Below are positions 32,991-46,600 of a stretch of DNA of 64,000 nt, in pieces. The notes under the pieces are model-generated. The model was not told where the DNA came from. It saw nothing but the letters and a program-made list of their open reading frames with translations, and did not search any database. Origin of the DNA: Plazaster borealis (Eukaryota > Echinodermata > Asteroidea > Forcipulatida > Labidiasteridae). The position numbers and the translations under genes were made by a program. How positions within the stretch are numbered: the stretch's first letter is position 1; each line of letters begins with the position of its first letter. The stretch is taken from contig JAJGQC010000513.1 of the NCBI GenBank assembly GCA_021014325.1, positions 1-64,000 on the forward strand. Reading direction: 5' to 3'.

Positions 32991-34500
32991 GAAGTTGCCC
33001 GGAATTTCAACCAGATGCAGGAGTTGTGCCGGAGACGGTTAGATGTTAAAACTAAACTGTACAAACTTTGAGGATATTTTCCGATATTGAAACCGCCACC
33101 TCAAGTAGATGTAATCACAAAAAGCTGCAATCATCAGAAGGACATCACAGGAACATCAAGTTGTTTCAAGCATCATTACTCCCCGAATTGAATGGTTATT
33201 TCAAAAAATATGTGATTGAAATTAATCCTTATTAAAAAAATAACGATGCAACACCCAATTTTTTACCAAGAGACTGAACAATTTTAAATTCAGAAAAAAA
33301 AACTTTTTTAGGAAGAGTGTGATTTTTGAAAAGTGTTTGAAAATGAGAAATAATGAGCAGTTCTATATTTGTTTACAAACATGCATTTGTGCAGGTTGAA
33401 GTACTGTGTGGTGTTGTACATCACTAATCTTCGAAGGATTTTCTGTTCAATGTCTCTCACTTGAAAATTAATTGAATTTTCTTGACATTATAACTTCATA
33501 ACATGTACTTCATAACAGCAATAATTGGGTATTGCAACTTTCTTAACATTTAAAATATTTAAACTGTTAGTTAAGACTGAATAACAAAACTTTCTAGTAC
33601 TAAAAGATTATGTACATGAAAGTAGTTAAAGGGTGACAGGTGCTCATGAGTCACCTTTCGTGGTTACAATCACAGACTCTCACTACACTGTTTCAAATCT
33701 TTTTGATTGGTTCAATTGTGTGTTGCTACGAAAAATGCTGCTTGTGTGTTAACTGTCACTGAATGAAACCTTAGTCAGGACTACTCAGTTTCAATTGTTC
33801 TTTTGCATCTTATTCTTGCAAGAATATTACATTCATGGTACGTTTTATTGTTTATTAATTCGACTGCCGACTTTGTAGTGCAAATTGTTTAAATATTTCA
33901 AGTTTTGTTTACCTTTTAGTCGGCTGTATCCGTGTCTGTCATTGAGTTTTCAGAAGGAATTATAGATATTTATTGATGGTAAAGGTTTATTAAGAGTGCA
34001 AAGTCGTTGTCGACACTTCATAATTTCAACAAGAATTTAAATGTCTGCTTTAATGGTGATTTTGAAATTATTTTGCGTTCACAAATTCTATTATGCGCAT
34101 AACCAATGTGTTGGAAAGTGATCAAGCATATTATCTCTTCGTGAATTGTTAATCAAAACGAGGTAAATGGTTTGACCTAAATGGACTTAAATTCTTATCT
34201 GAAAACATACTTTCTAAAATCCATCCTCAGTCTGGTATGCTCATCTTTTTGTAAACTATCAACACTCTTGTATGTTGACAGTTTCTTGAGGCATTATAAT
34301 CTTCTGTTTTTGTTTTATGATATATTTCTATCTTACTCTTATATTTACTTTGAGGACAACAACATCTGATGGGATGCTTTGACGTTCGGCAGTTTCTATT
34401 ATCAAAAACTCATTTCATAGTATTTCCTATGACAATCAAAGGCAGTCCATTGCTCTTTTTACCAATGTTGGACATACTGCAATGCTCTGTGTTCTCTATT
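32991..34500. other. No feature recognised
   Basis: AT-rich DNA. At about 33630-33660, GTGAC...GTCAC makes a weak hairpin. No exon or repeat family supported. Confidence 0.35.
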
Positions 34501-37500
34501 TTCACTCTCTAAACTTGTGTCTTTCAGTGACATAACTGATCTGTAGCTCCTTTAATGCTTTTAAATACTTCATGACAATTTTTGTTTTTAAATGTCTACT
34601 ATAGGAGTTTAATGTCTACTATACAATAAAAAATGCCAGCAAGTACTTGAATCATTATACATACAGTGTGTAGGTATCTTGGTGAAGGTAAAAGACGTGA
34701 CAACAAATTTCAAAATTCTGATGAAGCAGCTAAAAAGCTCAACCACTACAATTCCTCTTCCAAGGTTTCCTTATGATAGGTCTTTCCACCTGACAAGGTC
34801 TGAGATGACATAAATTGACTAGTGTTCCTTGGTCTCTCTCCAAAAACTTTTGTCCTTCATCGACATAACTGATATGTACTTCCTATAATGTTTTTGAATA
34901 TTTACTGACAACTTGTTAGGCATTGTCTACTATACCATGGAGATTGTGGTCTCTACCTCAGCAAAGGTATCGGCAAGTACTTGAATCATTATACATGCAG
35001 TGTGTAGGTATGTTGGTGAAGGATAAAGATATAAAAGTTTGAAGTTGAGGTGACATAATGAGGTGACAACTAGAGAACTCGGCAAGTACAAATTCTTCAT
35101 CCGAGGTTTGTGGTGAGGAGCGTTTGTTCATAATGAGGCTAGTTATGACAAGGCTTTCTGTATGTTTGTTGGTCTCGCTATTGAACCGTCGCTTTCAGTT
35201 ACACCGAATACAACTAGTCTTTTTAAATGCTTTTTAAAGTTTTGTCTTTCAGTGTGATAAGTGGTCTGTGACTGGTCTGTGATGAGTCTTTATGCTAGAC
35301 AAGGTCTGAGATGCCAAGAATTGCTTGTTGTACCTTGGTGTCACTCTTGAAACTTTGTCCTTCAGCGACATAAATGATCTGTACCTCCTGAAATGATTTG
35401 ACTATTTACTGGCGATCTTTGTTGTTATGCATTAAATGTCAATATACCATGCAGTTTGTGAGCTCTACTCCAGCAAAGTTATCAGTACAGAATCATTATA
35501 GTTGCAGTTTGTAGGTATGTTGGTGAACGATGAAGGCTTACAAGTTTTAAGTTAGGACATAATGAAGTGACAACTAGAAAGCTCTACAAGTACCAATTCC
35601 ACTTTCAACACTTCCTGGTGATAAGACTTTGTTCACGACAAGGACCGATGTGAAAAGAATTGCTTAATTTTTGTTCCTTTGTCTTACTTTTTAAAACTTT
35701 TGTCCTTCAGCGACATAACTGATCTGTACCTCCTATAATGTTTTGAGTATTTACTGACAATCTTTGTTGTTAGATTGGATGTTTATTGTGTCATGCAGAT
35801 TGTTGGCTAATCAAAGTTATCAGCAAGTGCTTGAATCATTATACATGCAGTGTGTGGGTATGTTGGTGAAGGATGAAATCGGAACAAGTTTACAGTTGGG
35901 ACATAATGAAGTGACAACCAGAAAGCTCTACAAGTACCAATTCCTCTTTCAGCAATTCCTGGTGATAAGACTTTGTTCACGACAAGGACCGATGTGACAA
36001 GAATTGCTTAATTTGTGTTCCTTGGTCTTACTTTTTAAAACTTTTGTCCTTCAGCGACCAAACTGATCTGTACCTCCTATAATGTTTTTGAGTATTTACT
36101 GACAATCTTTGTTGTTAGATTGGATGTTTATTGTGTCATGCAGATTGTTGGCTCTATATCCATCAAAGTTATCAGCAAGTGCTTGAATCATTATACATGC
36201 AGTGTGTGGGTATGTTGGTGAAAGATGAAATCGAAAAAAGTTTACAATTGGGACATAATGAAGTGACAACCAGAAAGCTCAACCAATTACCAAATCCTCT
36301 TTCAGCAATTCCTGGTGATGAAACTTTGTTCACAACTTGGCCAGATGTGACAAGAATTGTTTAACTTGTGTTCATTAGTCTCACTCTTGAAACCTTTGTT
36401 CTTCAGCGACATAACTGATCTGTACCTCCTATAATGTTTTTGAGTATTTACTGACAATCTTTGTTGTTAGATTGGATGTTTATTGTGTCATGCAGATTGT
36501 TGGCTAATCAAAGTTATCAGCAAGTGCTTGAATCATTATACATGCAGTGTATGGGTATGTTGGTGAAGGATGAAATCGGAACAAGTTTACAGTTGGGACA
36601 TAATGAAGTGACAACCAGAAAGCTCTACAAGTACCAATTCCTCTTTCAGCAATTCCTGGTGATAAGACTTTGTTCACGACAAGGACCGATGTGACAAGAA
36701 TTGCTTAATTTGTGTTCCTTGGTCTTACTTTTTAAAACTTTTGTCCTTCAGCGACCAAACTGATCTGTACCTCCTATAATGTTTTTGAGTATTTACTGAC
36801 AATCTTTGTTGTTAGATTGGATGTTTATTGTGTCATGCAGATTGTTGGCTCTATATCCATCAAAGTTATCAGCAAGTGCTTGAATCATTATACATGCAGT
36901 GTGTGGGTATGTTGGTGAAAGATGAAATCGAAAAAAGTTTACAATTGGGACATAATGAAGTGACAACCAGAAAGCTCAACCAATTACCAAATCCTCTTTC
37001 AGCAATTCCTGGTGATGAAACTTTGTTCACAACTTGGCCAGATGTGACAAGAATTGTTTAACTTGTGTTCATTAGTCTCACTCTTGAAACCTTTGTTCTT
37101 CAGCGACATAACTGATCTGTACCTCCTATAATGTTTTTGAGTATTTACTGACAATCTTTGTTGTTAGATTGGATGTTTATTGTGTCATGCAGATTGTTGG
37201 CTAATCAAAGTTATCAGCAAGTGCTTGAATCATTATACATGCAGTGTATGGGTATGTTGGTGAAGGATGAAATCGGAACAAGTTTACAGTTGGGACATAA
37301 TGAAGTGACAACCAGAAAGCTCTACAAGTACCAATTCCTCTTTTAGCAATTCCTGGTGATAAGACTTTGTTCACGACAAGGACTGATGTGACAAGAGTTG
37401 CTTAATTTGTGTTCCTTGGTCTTACTTATTAAAACTTTTGTCCTTCAGCGACATAACTGATCTGTACCTCCTATAATGTTTTTGAGTATTTACTGACAAT

Positions 37501-39690
37501 CTTTGTTGTTAGATTGGATGTTTATTGTGTCATGGAGATTGTTGGCTCTATATCCATCAAAGTTATCAGCAAGTGCTTGAATCATTATACATGCAGTGTG
37601 TGGGTATGTTGGTGAAGGATGAAATCAAAAAAAGTTTAAAATTGGGACATAATGAAGTGACAACCAGAATACTCAACCAATTACCAAATCCTCTTTCAGC
37701 AATTCCCAGTGATGAAACTTTGTTCACAACCTGGCCAGATGTGACAAGAATTGTTTAACTTGTGTTCTTTAGTCTCACTCTTGAAACCTTTGTTCTTCAG
37801 CGACATAACTGATATGTACCTCCTGCAATGTTTTTGAGTATTTACTGACAATCTTTGTTGTTAGATTGGATGTTTATTGTGTCATGCAGATTGTTGGCTA
37901 ATCAAAGTTATCAGCAAGTGCTTGAATCATTATACATGCAGTGTGTGGGTATGTTGGTGAAGGATGAAATCGGAACAAGTTTACAGTTGGGACATAATGA
38001 AGTGACAACCAGAAAGCTCTACAAGTACCAATTCCTCTTTCAGCAATTCCTGGTGATGAAACTTTGTTCACAACCTGGCCAGATGTGACAAGAATTGTTT
38101 AACTTGTGTTCTTTAGTCTCACTCTTGAACCTTTGTCCTTTAGCGACATAACTGATCTGTACCTCCTATAATGTTTTTGAGTATTTACTGACAATCTTTG
38201 TTGTTAGATTGGATGTTTCTTGTGTCATGCAGATTGTTGGCTCTATACCCATCAAAGTTATCAGCAAGTGCTTGAATCATTATACATGCAGTGTTTGGGT
38301 ATGTTGCTGAAGGATGAAATCGGAACAAGTTTACAGTTGGGACATAATGAAGTGACAACCAGAAAGCTCTACAAGTACCAATTCCTCTTTCAGCAATTCC
38401 TGGTGATAAGACTTTGTTCACGACAAGGACCGATGTGACAAGAATTGCTTAATTTGTGTTCCTTGGTCTTACTTATTAAAACTTTTGTCCTTCAGCGACA
38501 TACGGTAACTGATCTGTACCTCCTATAATGTTTTTGAGTATTTACTGACAATCTTTGTTGTTAGATTGGATGTTTATTGTGTCATAGAGATTGTTGGCTC
38601 TATATCCATCAAAGTTGTCAGCAAGTGCTTGAATCATTATACATGCAGTGTGTGGGTATGTTGGTGAAGGATGAAATCGGAACAAGTTTACAGTTGGGAC
38701 ATAATGAAGTGACAACCAGAAAGCTCTACAAGTACCAATTCATCTTTCAGCAATTCCTGGTGATAAGACTTTGTTCACGACAAGGACCAATGTGACAAGA
38801 ATTGCTTAATTTGTTTTCCTTGGTCTTACTTTTTAAAACTTTTGTCTTTCAGCGACATAACTGATCTGTACCTCCTATAATGTTTTTGAGTATTTACTGA
38901 CAATCTTTGTTGTTAGATTGGATGTTTAATGTGTCATGCAGATTGTTGGCTCTATATCCATCAAAGTTATCAGCAAGTGCTTGAATCATTATACATGCAG
39001 TGTGTGGGTATGTTGGTGAAAGATGAAATCGAAAAAAGTTTACAATTGGGACATAATGAAGTGACAACCAGAAAGCTCAACCAAGTACCAATTCCTCTTT
39101 CAGCAATTCCTGGTGATGAAACTTTGTTCACAACCTGGCCAGATGTGACAAGAATTGTTTAACTTGTGTTCTTTAGTCTCACTCTTGAAACCTTTGTTCT
39201 GCAGCGACATAACTGATCTGTACCTCCTATAATGTTTTTGAGTATTTACTGACAATCTTTGTTGTTAGATTGGATGTTTATTGTGTCATGCAGATTGTTG
39301 GCTAACCAAAGTTATCAGCAAGTGCTTGAATCATTATACATGCAGTGTGTGGGTATGTTGGTGAAGGATGAAATCAGAACAAATTTACAGTTGGGACATA
39401 ATCAAGTGACAACCAGTAAGCTCTACATGTACCAATTCCTCTTTGAGCAATTCTTGGTAATGAGACTTTCTTCACGACAAGGCCTATAGATAAGAAATGC
39501 TTAATTGGTTTTATTTGGTCTAAATTTTGAGAACTGTTGTCCTTAAGCTACATAACTGATCTGTACCTCCTATAATTTTTTGAATATTTACTAACGATCT
39601 TTGTAGTGAGGCATTGGATGTCTATTATGCCATGCACATTGTGGGCTGTATTTCCATCAAAGTTATCAGCAAGTCGTCAGCAATTTCACA
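34500..39690 (+). repeat. Satellite array of 345- and 352-bp monomers forming 697-bp dimers
   Basis: The landmark CAGCAAGTGCTTGAATCATT recurs at 35821, 36173, 36518, 36870, 37215, 37567, 37912, 38262, 38619, 38971 and 39316. Spacing alternates 352 and 345 through 37912, then is less regular. The two types differ at the same spot (GGCTCTATATCCATCAAAG against GGCTAATCAAAG). Two to three dimers near 35764-37560 are almost identical. Monomers left of 35500 are diverged, and the right end decays near 39670. The open frames of about 77 codons in each monomer follow from the repeat and show no independent coding signal. Confidence 0.93.
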
Positions 39691-39904
39691 AAGTGCAAAA
39701 AAGTCCCCTACAGCCAAAAATGTATGTTTGGAGAAAACGGCGTTTAAAGTTAAGCTAATTTTGAAATTACTGGTTGGTAGACTATTCGCAGTTTAATCTT
39801 TAAAATTTTACATATCAGGGAAGTAGAGATCTTAAATCATACAAATCTGTTTTCAATTTTGTCCATAACGGTTTAATTAATGAGTATTTATTTAATTAAC
39901 AAAA

Positions 39905-40430
39905 TTGTCACTTCGTGAAAACTGCACAAAACTCTCAACTGTGTGCAGCGCGTCGTGTGTAAAGTTTTTGGCTGTTCGTGAAAACGCAAAAGCCGGAGCA
40001 CCCACTTTTGGCACTGTGCCGGTGGAAAAAAACCACGTGTTAGAGCAATACACTTTTCGGCACTTCGTGAAAACGCAATTTCAGGTTGTGGCACTTGTTT
40101 GGCCTTTTCGTAAAACATTGTAGGTCAAAGTTTTTGGCACTTCGTGAAAACTCAAAAGCCGGAGCTCTCATGATTGGCGCTGTGCCAGCCGTATCTTTAA
40201 CGTGGGCGTGTGACAAAAAGGTTTTTGGCACTTCGTGAAAATGCATTTCCAGGTGCTTGAGGTTTTTGTCTTTCATCAACTTAGCATAATTAAGAAACTA
40301 GACGATTTTTTGACCAAAAACTTTGTAAATTCTTAGATACCGTTCAAATAAATCGAAACCAACAAAAAAGTCCAAATAAGTTTTTTGTTGATTTTTCATG
40401 TTTTTGGCACTTCGTGAAAATGCTGACGAA
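39905..40430 (+). repeat. Cluster of six GGCACTTCGTGAAAA repeats
   Basis: The motif (T)TTTTGGCACTTCGTGAAAA occurs in full or part near 39908, 39968, 40057, 40135, 40223 and 40402, at a spacing of about 60-90 bp except the last. Between copies, CAAAAGCCGGAGC and GGCGCTGTGCC also recur. The last copy runs back into satellite-like sequence (GTGCTTGAATCATTA) near 40431, so this cluster lies inserted in the satellite. Confidence 0.75.
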
Positions 40431-41030
40431 GTGCTTGAATCATTAAACATGCAATGTGTAAGTATGTTGGTGATGGATAAATATTTGTCTGCAAATGATG
40501 AAGGTTTGAACAATGGGAAAGTTATGATGTAACATCAGACAAGTTAAGAGAATTAATTCCAAGTTTTCATAAAATGTGTTAATGATAACAAGTTCTCTCT
40601 TAGAATGATCTCACTTATTTCTCTTGAGCATTTTGTTTTGCATTACTGATATAATGTGCTTTAATTTCTCATGTTTATTTTTTCATGATGCCCTCTAGTG
40701 TTTGTCAATAGACAATGAAACAGATCTTACCCAGATAAAGACGAACTCAGTCACAAGAGATATTACATGCTCATTGTTTTATTCTTCAATCTCCAACGGT
40801 CCCATACTATTGCATGTGTTCAGGTCAACACTATTTGCATAATTAACATATGAGCAAGTACATCCACACTTCTGTGCAAAGACACTACATCTTCCCCCTT
40901 GGTCAAACCTTATACACCATCAACTTTTGGCATTATGATGATTATGAATATAACAGTTGGTGTTTTAGGCTATGTTAGGTTATAGGGTTAGGATAGGTTA
41001 GAATTAGGATTAGCAAAATACAATATGGGT
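40431..41030. other. Satellite remnant, then sequence with degenerate TTAGGG-like repeats
   Basis: 40431-40480 is a partial satellite monomer. At about 40975-41015 there is a loose run of TTAGG / TAGGGTTAGGATAGGTTAG, similar to animal telomere repeats but degenerate and short. No gene. Confidence 0.4.
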
Positions 41031-41553
41031 GACGGAACATAGGGGTTTCGGAACATAGGGGTGTCAGAATGTGTGTAGCCACTTCTTCCCTTTTAACTAT
41101 TCCTGTTGTGTTTCACTCCCTACGTTACACTGTTTCCTATCTTGTCACCTAAAGTATAAGGGTGTACTTTAAAAGGAACAAATCTTTCTCCTTGTCGCGT
41201 CTGTTTTACCAGAACTGCATGCCCTTGCTTCAGATTGCTTTTGGCTGCAGTCCATTTCCCGTATATATACAACATTTTTTGTATTCCTGCATAGCATCTT
41301 AATTCTTCACTTGTTCATCTAAATTCTTCAAAGGTTTTGTTCACAGTTTTATGCCGAGCACAGGAGACACTGCAGTTATTCTACGGGGCATACGTTTTCC
41401 ATTTGGCTCCACCACATTTTGATTCTAAGAGTTTTTACTTTGTACCTATGATGCCAAGGTGTCCCTGATGTGCCAACTTTACACACTTCATTCTTAGTTC
41501 CCTTTGAAAAACAAGTCTGGCACCCCTCATCACTAGATATCCTATGCAACTAT
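41030..41553 (-). pseudogene. Decayed Ty3/gypsy-type fragment, integrase C-terminal end, copy 2
   Basis: Same segment and orientation as 27610-28125. Here the core reads QGHAVLVKQTRQ...VPFKVHPYTLGDKIG without the stop seen in copy 1, but stops occur soon after. It ends where the tRNA-like satellite begins. Confidence 0.6.
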
Positions 41554-41610
41554 CTTCACACTGCTTCACATTGCTTCACACAAAATAAAAGTAATTTTGG
41601 TATTAATAAA

Positions 41611-42069
41611 TGTGACCTGTTCCCACGAAACCCAGACAAAGACACATCTCATTATTTCGAGTAACTGGCGTGCAAAGTCATTTCAGGCTGGGAATCGTCC
41701 CAAAAAGCTTTTTGGGGATAATCGTACTCTTTACAAATTCATCTATCATTTAAACAAAAAATAAATAAAATATGTTCACGTAAACTACCCTTTTCCCCCC
41801 TATTTTCGGAGTGAAATTGATGTGTTGACTGAAACAAAATATCGCAAATTATCGCAAAAAGTGCCAATAAATAACTGTCTGCAGATTCTATTTTCATTTT
41901 GAGTTTGAGTTTGTACCCGTAGTTTCTAACAGTACTACAGTATTTGTGTTGTTAAAACAAATTTGTGATATTTTACATTGGAAAGCTGAATTATTGGACA
42001 ATATGAAAATACTATAAACTCAATTTTAGTTTCTTGCGACTTTGTCCGGGTTTGTGGGAACAGGTCACA
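41611..42069. mobile_element. 459-bp inverted-repeat transposon inside the first satellite monomer
   Basis: Termini TGTGACCTGTTCCCAC and GTGGGAACAGGTCACA are perfect over 16 bases, with similarity continuing through the CCGGACAAAG part. Flanks carry AATAAA on both sides (41605-41610, 42070-42075), a possible 6-bp target duplication in AT-rich DNA. The monomer sequence stops at the left end and resumes at the right end, so insertion came after the array existed. Confidence 0.8.
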
Positions 42070-42129
42070 AATAAAATATTTTATTATTTTGAAAGAAAAA
42101 GAACTAATTTTTCAATAAAAACAAAATAA

Positions 42130-42560
42130 AATTGTTTTTACCCCATCAAGGAATCAAACCTGGGTCCCGTGCATGGCACATTACCAGTGCTTTATTTGCA
42201 TCTCAAGAACAATTGTTAATTTTTGCTCTTAATAATAATAATTATTTATTTTTTTTAGAAAAAGAAAAAAAAAGAAAATAAAAGTAATTTTGTTATTAAT
42301 AAATGAAATATTTTATTATTTTGAAATAAAAAGACTAAAACAGAATTGTAAACCAGTCGGGGATTCCAACCCTGGTCACACGCGCTATCTGCTTCTCAAA
42401 CTACAAGGACATTTTAAAAATAATGTTTAAAAACTTTTTTTAATTTGTTTCATTAAGTTTTTAATAAAAACAAAACAAAGTTATTCTCACCCATCAAGGA
42501 ATCAAACCCGTGTTTTGTGCATCGCACATTACCAGTGCTTTATCTGTTAATTTTGTTAAT
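42130..42560 (-). repeat. Diverged tRNA-like units at the left edge of the satellite
   Basis: Three units carry different tRNA-like blocks from the main array. Those near 42140 and 42490 share a CCATCAAGGAATCAAACC type with GCACATTACCAGTGC; the one near 42350 has GGGGATTCCAACCCTGG. Each keeps a B-box-like core on the minus strand. They point to more than one tRNA-like type early in the array. Confidence 0.6.
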
Positions 42561-43604
42561 AACAAATGAAATCTTTTATTATTTTGAATAAAAAACAATT
42601 TAAAAAGAATTTAAACAAATTCTCACCCGTCCAGGAATTGAACCCAGGACCACCACTGCAGAATCTACATCTCTACCACCCGGCTATCTGCTTCACACAA
42701 AATAAATGTAATTTTGGTAATAATAAATAAAATCTTTTATTATTTTGATTGAAAAATAAATAAAAAATATTCTCAACCATCCAGGAATTGAACCCAGGAC
42801 CACCACTGCAGAATCTCAATCTCTACCACCCGGCTATCTGCTTCACACAAAATAAAAGTAATTTTGTTATTAATAAATGAAATCTTATATTATTTTGAAT
42901 TAAAAAAGATTAAAAAATATTCTGACACGTCCAGGAATTGAACCCGGGTCCACCACCTGCAGAATCTGCATCTCTACCACCCAGCTATCTGCTTCACACA
43001 AAATAAAAGTAATTTTGTTCATAATAAATGAAATCTTTTATTATTTTGAATAAAAAAGAATTAAAAATATTCCCACCCGTCCAGGAATTGAACCCGGGTC
43101 CACCACCTGCAGAATCTAAATCTCTACCACCGGGCTATCTGCTTCACACAAAATAGAGTTAATTTTGTCATTAATAAATGAAATATTTTATTATTTTGAA
43201 TAAAAAAGAAATTAAAAATATTCTCACCCATCCAGGAATTGAACCCGGGTCCACCACCTGCAGAAACTGCATCTCTACCACCCGGCTATCTGTTTCACAC
43301 AAAATAAAAGTAATTTTGTTATTAATAAATGAATTTTTTTATTATTTTGAATTAAAAAGAATTAAAAAATATTCTGACACGTCCAGGAATTGAACCCGGG
43401 TCCACCACCTGCAGAATCTGCATCTCTACCACCCGGCTATCTGCTTCACACAAAATAAAAGTAATTTTGTTATTAATAAATGAAATCTTTTATTATTTTG
43501 AATTAAAAAGAATTAAAAATATTTTCACCGTCCAGGAATTGAACCTGGGTCCACCACCTGCAGAATCTAAATCTCTACCACCCGGCTATCTGCTTCACAC
43601 AAAA

Positions 43605-46600
43605 TAAAGGTAATTTTGTTAGTAATAAATGAAATCTTTTATTATTTTGAATTAAAAAGAATTAAAAATATTTTCACCGTCCAGGAATTGAACCCGGGTC
43701 CACCACCTGCAGAATCTAAATCTCTACCACCCGGCTATCTGCTTCACACAAAATAAAGGTAATTTTGTTAGTAATAAATGAAATGTTTTATTATTTTGAA
43801 TAAAAAAGAATTAAAAAATATTCTGACACGTCCAGGAATTGAACCCGGGTCCACCACCTGCAGAATCTGCATCTCTACCACCCGGCTATCTGCTTCACAC
43901 AAAATAAAAGTAATTTTGTTATTAATTGAATTCTTTTTTTATTTTGAATTAAAAAGAATTTAAAAATATTCTGACACGTCCAGGAATTGAACCCGGGTCC
44001 ACCACCTGCAGAATCTGCATCTCTACCACCCGGCTATCTGCTTCACACAAAATAAAAGTAATTTTGTTATTAATAAATGAACTTTTTTATTATTTTGAAT
44101 TAAAAAGAATTAAAAAATATTCTTACACATCCAGGAATTGAACCCGGGTCCACCACCTGCAGAATCTAAATCTCTACCACCCGGCTATCTGCTTCACACG
44201 AAATAAAGGTAATTTTGTTAGTAATAAATGAAATATTTTATTATTTTTATTGAAAAATAAATAAAAAAAGATTCTCACCCGTCCAGGAATTGAACCCGGG
44301 TCCACCACCTGCAGAAACTGCATCTCTACCACCCGGCTATCTGTTTCACACAAAATAAAAGTAATTTTGTTATTAATAAATGAATTTTTTTATTATTTTG
44401 AATTAAAAAGAATTAAAAATATTCTGACACGTCCAGGAATTGAACCCGGGTCCACCACCTGCAGAATCTGCATCTCTACCACCCGGCTATCTGCTTCACA
44501 CAAAATAAAAGTAATTTTGTTATTAATAAATGAACTTTTTATTATTTTGAATTAAAAAGAATTAAAAAATATTCTGACACGTCCAGGAATTGAACCCGGG
44601 TCCACCACCTGCAGAATCTAAATCTCTACCACCCGGCTATCTGCTTCACACGAAATAAAGGTAATTTTGTTAGTAATAAATGAAATATTTTATTATTTTT
44701 ATTGAAAAATAAATAAAAAAAGATTCTCACCCGTCCAGGAATTGAACCCGGGTCCACCACCTGCAGAAACTGCATCTCTACCACCCGGCTATCTGTTTCA
44801 CACAAAATAAAAGTAATTTTGTTATTAATAAATGAATTTTTTTATTATTTTGAATTAAAAAGAATTAAAAAATATTCTGACACGTCCAGGAATTGAACCC
44901 GGGTCCACCACCTGCAGAATCTGCATCTCTACCACCCGGCTATCTGCTTCACACAAAATAAAAGTAATTTTGTTATTTTGAATTCTTATATTTTTATTTT
45001 TAATTAAAAAGAATTAAAAAATATTCTTACACATCCAGGAATTGAACCCGGGTCCACCACCTGCAGAATCTAAATCTCTACCACCCGGCTATCTGCTTCA
45101 CACGAAATAAAGGTAATTTTGTTAGTAATAAATGAAATATTTTATTATTTTTATTGAAAAATAAATAAAAAAAGATTCTCACCCGTCCAGGAATTGAACC
45201 CGGGTCCACCACCTGCAGAAACTGCATCTCTACCACCCGGCTATCTGTTTCACACAAAATAAAAGTAATTTTGTTATTAATAAATGAATTTTTTTATTAT
45301 TTTGAATTAAAAAGAATTAGAAAATATTCTGACACGTCCAGGAATTGAACCCGGGTCCACCACCTGCAAAATCTGCATCTCTACCACCCGGCTATCTGCT
45401 TCACACAAAATAAAAGTAATTTTGTTATTAATAAATGAAATATTTTATTATTTTGAATAAAAAAGAATTAAAAATATTCTGACACGTCCAGGAATTGAAC
45501 CTGGGTCCACCACCTCCAAAATCTAAATCTCTACCACCTGGCTATCTGCTTCACACAAAATAAAGGTAATTTTGTTAGTAATAAATGAAATGTTTTATTA
45601 TTTTTATTGAAAAATAAATAAAAAAGATTCTCACCTGTCCAGGAATTGAACCCAGGTCCACCAACTGCAGAAACTGCATCTCTACCACCCGGCTATCTGT
45701 TTCACACAAAATAAAAGTAATTTTGTTATTAATAAATGAATTTTTTTATTATTTTGAATTAAAAAGAATTAAAGAATATTCTGACACGTCCAGGTATTGA
45801 ACCCAGGTCCACCACCTGCAGAATCTGCATCTCTACCACCCGGCTATCTGCTTCACACAAAGTAAAAGTAATTTTGTTATTAATAAATGAACTTTTTATT
45901 ATTTTGAATTAAAAAGAATTAAAAAATATTCTGACACGTCCAGGAATTGAACCCGGGTCCACCACCTGCAGAATCTAAATCTCTACCACCCGGCTATCTG
46001 CTTCTCACGAAATAAAGGTAATTTTGTTAGTAATAAATGAAATATTTTATTATTTTTATTGAAAAATAAATAAAAAAAGATTCTCACCCGTCCAGGAATT
46101 GAACCCGGGTCCACCACCTGCAGAAACTGCATCTCTACCACCCGGCTATCTGTTTCACACAAAATAAAAGTAATTTTGTTATTAATAAATGAATTTTTTT
46201 ATTATTTTGAATTAAAAAGAATTAAAAATATTCTGACACGTCCAGGAATTGAACCCGGGTCCACCACCTGCAGAATCTGCATCTCTACCACCCGGCTATC
46301 TGCTTCACACAAAATAAAAGTAATTTTGTTATTAATAAATGAAATCTTTTATTATTTTGAATTAAAAAGAATTAAAAATATTTTCACCCGTCCAGGAATT
46401 GAACCTGGGTCCACCACCTGCAGAATCTAAATCTCTACCACCCGGCTATCTGCTTCACACAAAATAAAGGTAATTTTGTTAGTAATAAATGAAATGTTTT
46501 ATTATTTTTATTGAAAAATAAATAAAAAAGATTCTCACCTGTCCAGGAATTGAACCCGGGTCCACCAACTGCAGAAACTGCATCTCTACCACCCGACTAT

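Noticed and set aside
35764..39489. Repeated 77-codon frames (MLLDWMFIVSC...) as a gene family
   Set aside because: They track the 345/352-bp satellite monomer, have no splice or promoter context, and are broken by frame changes between monomer types.
40975..41015. Interstitial telomere repeat
   Set aside because: Only loose TTAGG-like phrases over about 40 bp; no run of exact TTAGGG units.
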